This document shows, piece after piece, positions 55,901 to 64,000 of a stretch of 64,000 nt of DNA. This DNA comes from Dipetalonema caudispina (lineage: Eukaryota; Nematoda; Chromadorea; Rhabditida; Onchocercidae), in NCBI GenBank assembly GCA_013365325.1, contig JABVXV010000103.1, positions 62,001 to 126,000 of the forward strand, read 5' to 3'. Numbering within the stretch: position 1 is the stretch's first letter; every line of letters starts with the position of its first letter. Below the pieces are notes generated by a model. It saw only the letters and a program-made list of their open reading frames with translations. It was not told the origin of the DNA and did no database searches. The position numbers were made by a program, and so were the translations under genes.

Positions 55901-58072
55901 GTAATAAAAATAGAAAGGTGAGAAGTTGAAGAAGACAAATTAAGTGAAACTTTTAAATGAGGAAAAAAATTTACTTCTATTTTAATACTGGGAGCAAATA
56001 GGACGAATAGTAAATAATGACAAAAAAATTGTGCTTTATTCAATTACCACAATGAACTTCCAAAGATTTTATAACTAACTTGTTTGAAATTTATCAACTA
56101 GAGAATAGTATTGCTAAACTTAACTTTTGTTGATACAATTATTAAAATTAATATTAAATATTTCTCTTTTCGAACTTCAGAAAAATTTCACACTTTCCAT
56201 TCTTAAATCATAATTGTTTATTTCTTCTACTGTAAGCTCTCGAAAATCTTATTAAAATTGATACATTAAATAAGCACTTAATGTCTGGTAAAACGTAGTT
56301 TATTTAACCAAAACGCATTATAAAAGGTTAAAAGGCAAATACTACTTATCTACGATTAAAAATTTGCCAATTATGAGAGTTTTGCTTTTTTGAAATAATA
56401 ACCTCCTCGGTAGTATCAGTGCAAGAACTACAAATTATATCAATAATCATGTGTAAGGAAAGGAAGGTGTCAGCAATGAAAATAATAAATTATCGGAAAT
56501 AGACTAAGCTGTGAATGAACAAATCGTAACAAACAAACTTGACCATTAAATTAATAACTCAAACTTGACGTAAGCTTTCTTTGGATATCATATGTATACT
56601 GATTTCCAAATTTCAGATTTCTGTCAATAACATAAGCAGTAAAGATTTTTGATTTTTACAGGTTTTCAGGAAATGATTTCAAAGATAAATTAAATGAACT
56701 ATCAAAAGAAGTCAAATGATACTATTTATAACATCTACATATGATGCAGCTATGTGCTAAATTATCTGTACAAGTAGCCCATGTAGGACATACATTAATT
56801 AACACACTTTTAATTATTTCGATAGTTTCCCAAGAACAAGCACTAAAAAACTTACACTGAATTCAATATAAATATTCATGATTGACAAATGATATTTCAT
56901 ATTTCTTCCAGTGCTTTTCGCTTGGTCATAAACCTTGATAAATGAAAATTCACAGATCGCAATAATTGACCTTCTAATATGCTTGCAACAGACAAAATAT
57001 TTTTAAATAAGTTGATACAACAGCTAGTTTAAATCTCTTCCTATCATTTAAAGCAGAATTCAAATAAAAGAAAACCAATTTCCTCACTTCTTTTTCAATG
57101 AAAAAGGAAATACAAGCTGTGTATGTCGCCATTTTTGCATCATATTTTACAGAGTTAACCGTATAAATCCTTCTTACTTACTCGTATTTATTCCAAGTTC
57201 TTATTCTGCCCTTTATCTTCTTCTTAAAACTGTAATTACTGACTCCAACATCCCATATTCTTCTCAAAATCGTAACATAATAGGATATTGATTGTTTCTT
57301 GACTGATCTAATCTTTGAAACTATCTACTCTGTTCTTGTGAAATTTGAAGTCGAATCTCTTTTATATTTTATTAGTATGGTTTTCCTTTCTTCCTCCTTT
57401 ACAGTAGAATGATAGACGCAAAGCGATTTCGGATTACTTGCTTTCAGAAACATGTTTTTAAAAGCGGACTTCTCTGTACACTTTTTATAACTGCAGCATC
57501 AATAATTTTCACAAGTTTGAAACGATAGCAAATAAAGCAGACATGCAAGTAAACTCGTAAAAATACACGATAATATTGCGTAATATACAAAACGCGGCAT
57601 TCAGAATGATTTAAAATGACAGTATGTATCATGAAGCGTATTACAAAGCTTACAAGCACCAATCAGAGGAAAGACCACATAATTTAAATAGAAGGTTATG
57701 AGAAATTTGACTTCAATCATATTTTCAAATGCGAATCATTGGAATTCTAGCACATATCCATAAAAAATGAATGGAAATCCTTAAATTTAAAAAAAGTTAA
57801 AATTTACGATTTGGCGAAAACACATCCTCGAACACAAGGACGAAATTTACCGCAACAACATCTTACCGGAGAAATGAGTGGAGAAAAAGTAAGAAATATC
57901 GTTTTGCTCAGTAAAGTAACCCTTAACTAAAATGAACAGACTGTTTCTGAATTATTCATGAAGAAAAGATGAAAAACAAGCTAAGATTCCAAAAACCAAT
58001 GGAAAACATTTTTAAAGAGATTTGTAGAACTTTTGAAGGTTTTGAATTGGTGTAAAAAAGAAACGAAAATTT

Positions 58073-61000
58073 TTACTCATCGTACACATCAGCATGTTCA
58101 GCGGTTTTGAACTGTGCACATGCATCGACTATGGGGACTCTTTGTTTCAAACTTTCCAATACTTTTTCACGCACTTCGTACGTACCAAGTGCCGTGTTTG
58201 GGCTATTCAAATTTGCAAATATTGTCTTTGGGACAAATGGGACTTCAGGGATTTTTGGACCAGCCATTTCATTTCTCTCTTCACAGCAAACTATATCTTC
58301 ACTTCCTAAAAATGCGGAATTAATCACACATACCATAAAAAACACTAATTAATCAACTGTAAGAAAAAAAGGTCCACTAATGAAAAAATTTTATTCAAAA
58401 AAAAAACAACTAAACGCTCACTTCCACTCAAATCCACATCGCTTATCTGCTTTAAAATGTGACTGTTATCCGGCAGTGAACTACTTGATAGTGGTAAAGT
58501 ATCTTTGCAAGATGATACAATCGGTAACAAAGTTGAGCGACGAAATAGTTGTGATCGACAAAACCGATGCTAAATGTAAAATGAAAACAAATTAATCGCG
58601 ATTCCTTTTAAAGACACAAAAAATCTACTAAAAAATATTAATTTCACCTTTACCTCGTACTCTACTTTTGTGAGCTCAGCTTCAGCCCCCGGAGATCCAG
58701 CAAAGAACTCGAAAGAGATATCTAACGAATTTTCTATTTTATCTGCATCAGACTGACTCCTTGAACAGGTTAACCAACTGAAAAGCTGGTGCATTACCAG
58801 ACTAAATCTTTTGGAATATTTTGCTTTCATCCAAAAACTTCAACTCAAGATTCTTGTGCATAAAACTAGCATTTCCAAATGTTGCAGAACTTCAAAAATA
58901 ATTCAAAATTTAAAAATCCCTCACTTGCCCTTGAAACTTCAACCTTTTTTATGTCTTTCCAATTTTCTCTTATTAAATGATGTCTTTCTATATGGAACAA
59001 TGGCAAGAAAGAACAACAAAGAGCAAATTTTGAATTTAAATGACAAATTTGTTTTGACGAAATCTGTAAGGAAATTACTTACTCTTTATGGCGCCGTTGA
59101 CAAGGTAACAGCAGTGCTCGATCTGTTCCACCTCGGCTTCGATCACGGATCATATTCACGAGTGGCATACGCGAAGAACGAGGGCTGAAAAAAAGTATGA
59201 AAAAAAAAACAAAATATGATAAAAGTCTTAGTGTGTTGTGTTACTTCATCTCAGACACTTCATTTCTTAAGTAAAAGTATGAAAAAAACAAAAAAAATTC
59301 TAATAAAATTAGTAGCAAAAAGGAAATGAGAGGCAGAATGTGTGGAATGAGTTTAAAACATACAGAATAAAAACTCAAATCAATCAGACCAAATCAAGAC
59401 AGAATATCAAAATAGGCATATTCGACTAAAATACAATTTTTTAGTAGAAGTTTCTGCATAAAACATCGTCATGTCGAAATAGCCCAATAATTTCGAAAAT
59501 AATGCTTAATATTTCAGTTATTTTTCCGCATCAAATAAAAGAATTTTCATATTGCAATTTTCACAAGACGCACTTATCACCAGTAGATTTTCTCATTAGC
59601 TTTTTTTGCTCTTTGGTAGTTTTCAGACTTTTTTTAACTGCCGCGATTTTCATTTGCTCCTCTCGTTTCTTTTGGTCTTGAACTAAGCGGCGATTTTGCT
59701 CTTCCTGGAAATTGATGGGATGATTTGGAGAGATAAAAAAATTCTAGCTCGGAGGTGCTGCGTTCGAAAATATGAAATGCAACAGATGCTAAAATATCCA
59801 TTTTCTGTTAATTTGAGAGTGGAAAAACTTGAAAAATCGATTTAATTTTCCATTCTAAATTTGACTACACATATATTTACTTTTTCGATAGCTTCAATCC
59901 TTTGTTGGCTGTCTGGCTCGAGAGTATTGATCTGCTGACAGATAGTCTCCATTGGTGCTGGGTCTGGCTTATGACATCGTTTGTGATCGATCACGGATGT
60001 TACAGCAGCTAAACAAATAGCGTACGGTTCGAGCTGCTTAGCAGCACTGACGATATGGCGTGCTTTTTCACGTAGTGTTATTATTTCCTCAATCTAAAAA
60101 TTATGGAAATATTTGTAAAACAAATCAAATAATTATCTTACTACGAAAATAAAAAGTGTAAAAATCCATTATGTATATGTGATATACATGTAGTACATAT
60201 CTTACTGATATTTTATTCAGATCGAATGATAAATAACCGAATTCCCAAAGAAACATTAAAAAATATATCAAAACTGAAATTTATTATCCAGGATAACTCT
60301 TTGGTGCTGCAGAATGCTTTACCTTTTCCCTGAATAGGACTTGTTGTCTGCGAACTCTATCCAACTCTTCCTGCCATATCTGTTGCAGTTGAGGTTGCAA
60401 ATCACTGACAACTGCAGAATGTTGACCCACTCTCACATCCAAATCTTTGCATCTATGGTAAAGATGTTGAATCACTGATTCCACAATATATCAAAAAATC
60501 CCGGGACAGAAATAAAACTTGCAAAAAGTAGGATATTATCAAGAGCAAAAACTCCTGGTAATCTATATGGGAAAAGGGATGAATTCACCACTATTGCCTT
60601 ACATCATTAGAATTTGCAGACTGTCTGTTCGAAATCACTTTTTACCACCTCTAGAAATTTGAATCATTTTATTAGACAGCCACACTCCTCTAACGTTGAT
60701 TGATTATTTTCAAGCAGAATTTTTAAACATGTACTGATACAATTTATTGGCTTGGATCCCTTCAGTGCGCAATCGTAGATGAAGCCTACATTATTCAGGA
60801 CGCAAAAAGAGATTGTACTTCTGCAAAACTTCATTTTTCTTGGCAATAAATCATTATTTACAAAACTTCTGAGAATGATTTACTTGCGGATTAGATCAAT
60901 CATAGAATCTTCCTCAATAATACATCGTCGCAGAGTTAAATCTCTCTGTAACTCTTGCACCCTTTTACCAAGTTCCGTCATTTCGTGATTATATTGCAGA

Positions 61001-63748
61001 AGCGGAATTTCCACTTTATTGAATTGCTCACCAAATGCGCCAGCCAGATCAACAACTAGCTGATATTTACTCAGCAATAATTGGCATCCATTGACAACAT
61101 TGGATCTAGAAAGTATCCAATAAAATTTAGAATTTACTACAAAAATAAACTGAAAATAAATCTAGCTACAGCACAATTCATTCAGTAATTATGTCTTAAA
61201 TATTTCTTACCCAGAACGTCTTACGAAACTATTCCTGGGAGATGCAGTTCCACAGTTCCTTTCATTTCCATCACTGCCATTATTTACATTAGTGCATAGC
61301 AAAAACGAAGACAGCCCAAGAAATGGCTCCAAAGCTCTATTGAACTCTTCTCGGCTATCCACTGTTAGGTCGCCAGTGTATTGCGGCTTTTCGCACCGCA
61401 TTGATACTAGTGACTGAAAAACGTCCTTTCAAGACTGTTTGCTTTTCTTTAAATAATTACAGCCACTAATAAATAAAACAAAGTTTAATTCAAAAATTAC
61501 TAGCAAATTCTTAATAAGCACAAAGTAAAGAAAAGCTTTTCTTACCTGAATTCTTTTGAGCAAATCTGTATAACATTGTAAAAAGTCAAGTTTTGAGGCG
61601 GAGGAGCAAAAAACTGAAGCACTCAACAAGCACAGCCGTGTCGTCGGCTGAAAAATGTACCTTGATTTGAAATAAGAAAGGAAGAAGCATATCTGATCAT
61701 AGACTACAGAAAGAGTTTATCCCAACACTGACCTGTAAGGATGTAAGTTGCCTCATCTGCTCACGGAAATGTTGGATACGTGTAGCCATTTCTTCGTCAA
61801 GTTTCTTCAGCAAACGATCTCGTACTGTCAATAGCGTATCGGTCATTTCCTGGCAAGTTTGTCGAATGCTGAAAACTGAGAAGCGAAAAATCTTGCTAAG
61901 AAATAAACAGAGCAAAATTCAACTTAAAAAAAAAACGCAGTTCTCGAGACTCGTTTTTTCCGAATAACTTAAACCGGCTGCAGACTAGTATTGAGGAAAA
62001 AAGACATATCTGCTCATTCAATCCTAGCTCTGAAAATTCTGACCTCACCATAGTTCCGAGTAGATTTTCAATTAGTATCAGCTCTTTTATAATGTGTTAT
62101 TCTGAATTAAAAAAAAAAAAAAAAAATTGAAACTGAACCTCTCACAAGCAACACGATGACTTTCGGCAAGTTCAGAAACTAGACGTTTTCTTAATTGTAA
62201 CTGCTCGCTAACATCGTCCTGTAATGAAACAATACGAAATTTTTAACGCATCTATATGTGAAAGATGGATTTAGTTGAAAAGTATACTTGAAATGCACGC
62301 AATTTAACAGTTGCTTTGTCCAGTTTTTCACAACCCATTTTGTGTGCAGCGTCGATTTGAACGAGATGATGCCTTGAAGGTAAAAACAGAGATAACTTCA
62401 AAATGGAAATAAAAACCATAAATATGAGAATGTCCTGTTTTCTTTTCCCTTCGCTCTGTATTCTGTTATTCTCTCAAGAAGTGGGTCATAACTTATATTT
62501 AACTCCCGTAATAAAAAACCATTACCCGCACTTAATTTGAGATGGGATGGAGGTCACAAATGAAGCAATATCTACACTGAATGAAATATTTCACCACTGA
62601 TAATATGCACAGTCAGGTAAAAAAAGTGACCCGACGATTTACAGCGCTTTGTGAACAAATCAGTAGCAGCAAATGGTCTTATAGACGAAATATTGTTTGA
62701 CACGAAAACTTCCGAGATGGAAAGATTTCACAACCAAAGGATGTAATTAAAAAATTCGAAAATTAACCTTGAATCAAAAGCAGCATTATTAAAGCACACA
62801 ATGCACGCCAAATTACGACTTTCCATCGAATACAGGATATAAGGCTCCCCATGTGTTGAACAAGTCATGCGCCCTTTGATTCGTGCTCGCTCTTCCAGAG
62901 GCACAACTCGATGAGTAGCAAACATTCGGGCCTAAAGTTTCTTTGCAAAATGCAAAGTTTCAGGAATCAGAAGTAGAACTCGCAGTACAAGCTCATGTTC
63001 TATCAGCCAATGTCTTTGTATAAAAAATTCATAAATCTCATTCTGACTAAATAAAATGACAAGAGAAATACAGGGCTAAATTACCTGATGTGTACTGTGC
63101 CGGCAACGATTACAAAGAGCCTGCTGACAGGTTTCACAGAAATGCATCGGTTGTGATATCTTAAAAATCATTCTTGAGCAATGCAACAAACACTTATATT
63201 CTTTGTATATAAAACTCATACTTGAAATTAGAATGCCATTACCTGATCACAATTTGCACACACGTCAGCTGTTTCATGACTAGTATCAATTAAAAATGAA
63301 AGTAAATTATCCGGACACACTTCACCATCAATCGCGGTGCCACATACAGGACATGTTTTGCGGTTCTGAATACATTCTCGACAGTAGTTATGCTGACACG
63401 GTAAACGAACAGGTGATGAGAATTCCTAAACAAAAGCATTTTTTTTGGGAAAACTCAATAAGTTAATAGCTAAGAAATGGCATGTCATGGAAGAGTTAAC
63501 TGGGGAAATCTAAATGAGCACAATTTTGCTTGGAAAAATTGATGAAACAAAAATGTAATTGACAATAAATACAGACCTTGTAATTTCTAATTTAAAGAGT
63601 AAGATGAGCACGAAAGCTACAGTCGGGGTGAGTCAACAATGTAAAACAAAATTAAAAAAAATACTCGATCGCATATGAGGCACTCTAGCGGATTCCTTGA
63701 TTCCACATTCTCCAATTTGAACATCAGCAGCGAAGATGAGCATGCCAT
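58073..63748 (-). CDS. RNF207: RNF207-like RING/B-box coiled-coil protein
   Basis: Seventeen exons, 804 aa: 63748-63665, 63425-63243, 63159-63085, 62931-62768, 62372-62288, 62218-62139, 61868-61733, 61647-61546, 61413-61211, 61105-60884, 60452-60323, 60093-59881, 59704-59574, 59184-59083, 58777-58654, 58569-58422 and 58305-58073. The RING is C3HC4: C23, C26, C38, H40, C43, C46, C53, C56. It is followed by zinc-binding B-box-like motifs (CETCQQALCNRC; CSTHGEPYILYS..CIVC) and a long coiled coil. Order and motifs (ARMFATHRVV, FNRALEPFLGLSS, VQELQRDLTLRR, QQIWQEELDRV) match RNF207, in vertebrates a cardiac RING protein that modulates a K+ channel; E3 ligase activity is expected. The C-terminal ~200 residues (exons 14-17) are unlike the family and rest on phase and splice signals. 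If the exon-13 donor is not used, translation stops after GDKCVL. Confidence 0.85.
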
Positions 63749-64000
63749 CAACCATTATTTCATAAGCGTTTAGACGCTGGTGGACGGTGCAACCTAATCG
63801 GCATACACAAAACAGAATCAACTAATCCATTTCTTTCAACAAAGAAGCAAACATCCTTTTCCAGCTTGATCAACCATTTCCCATCATTAAACACTTCAAT
63901 CCCTAACATATTCAAGCAATTTTTGAATTTATTTAACAAATTTATTTTTCTAACTTCTACCTGCAAATGCCGAAGGAAGAAATGTAAAAGTCACAGATCA
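63749..64000 (-). promoter_or_regulatory. 5' region of the RNF207-like gene with candidate trans-splice acceptor
   Basis: Read on the minus strand, an acceptor (gccgattag, ending at 63794) lies 45 bases before the start codon, fitting a spliced-leader site. An out-of-frame ATG precedes the chosen start by 7 bases. The chosen ATG is preferred because it leads directly into the RING (NPLECLICDR). Confidence 0.4.

Noticed and set aside
57444..57662. 72-codon minus-strand frame rich in hydrophobic residues
   Set aside because: Composition of AT-rich noncoding DNA, no splice or family support.
58811..59188. 125-codon plus-strand frame
   Set aside because: Antisense to exon 14 and an intron of the RNF207-like gene, with no features of its own.
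59560..59573. CaaX prenylation signal at the short RNF207-like end (KCVL)
   Set aside because: The cysteine is third from the end, not fourth, so it does not form a CaaX box.

Overview
This window is nuclear DNA of a nematode, most likely a clade III (spirurid or filarial) worm, although the sequence alone does not fix the species. The evidence is AT-rich DNA, compact multi-exon genes with short GT..(T)TTCAG introns, frequent GTTTGT/GTTTGC donors, 3' splice acceptors a few tens of bases before several start codons (candidate SL trans-splice sites), and nematode-type gene content: an MSP-domain protein, a DB-module secreted protein, an innexin and a bestrophin. Gene models were assembled by eye from reading frame, splice signals, intron phase and family motifs. 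Every junction I give keeps phase, but none was checked by alignment software or RNA.

Layout. 1-605 holds a possible terminal exon of an adenylate-forming (AMP-binding) enzyme. 2023-3748 (-) is an MSP-domain protein with a long Lys/Glu tail. Head-to-head with it, 5230-10611 (+) is a 14-exon divergent DEAD-box RNA helicase of the Vasa/DDX3 group. Then follow on the + strand: a secreted DB-module protein (12929-14166), a bestrophin anion channel (15645-18575), an innexin with an unusual insertion (21573-28423), a small COPS9/CSNAP-like protein (30638-30850), a GALNT7/10-type GalNAc-transferase (31601-36409) and a membrane-anchored retinol-dehydrogenase-like SDR (37887-41162). On the - strand lie an unrecognised small secreted protein (43381-44566) and, at the right end, a complete 17-exon RNF207-like RING/B-box protein (58073-63748). 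Between these two is a gene-poor stretch of about 13.5 kb with microsatellites, one perfect hairpin and one doubtful coding exon.

The genes do not form an operon or one pathway. Distances between same-strand genes are about 0.75-3 kb, longer than the roughly 100 bp typical of nematode operons. Most are housekeeping or tissue genes: gap-junction and chloride channels, mucin-type O-glycosylation, lipid/retinoid-type oxidoreduction, RNA helicase, COP9 signalosome. No bacterial (Wolbachia-like) insert, transposase, tRNA, rRNA or CRISPR array was recognised. I saw no clear new multi-gene system. The most novel items are the orphan secreted protein, the easily missed COPS9-like gene, the innexin insertion and the divergent helicase motifs.
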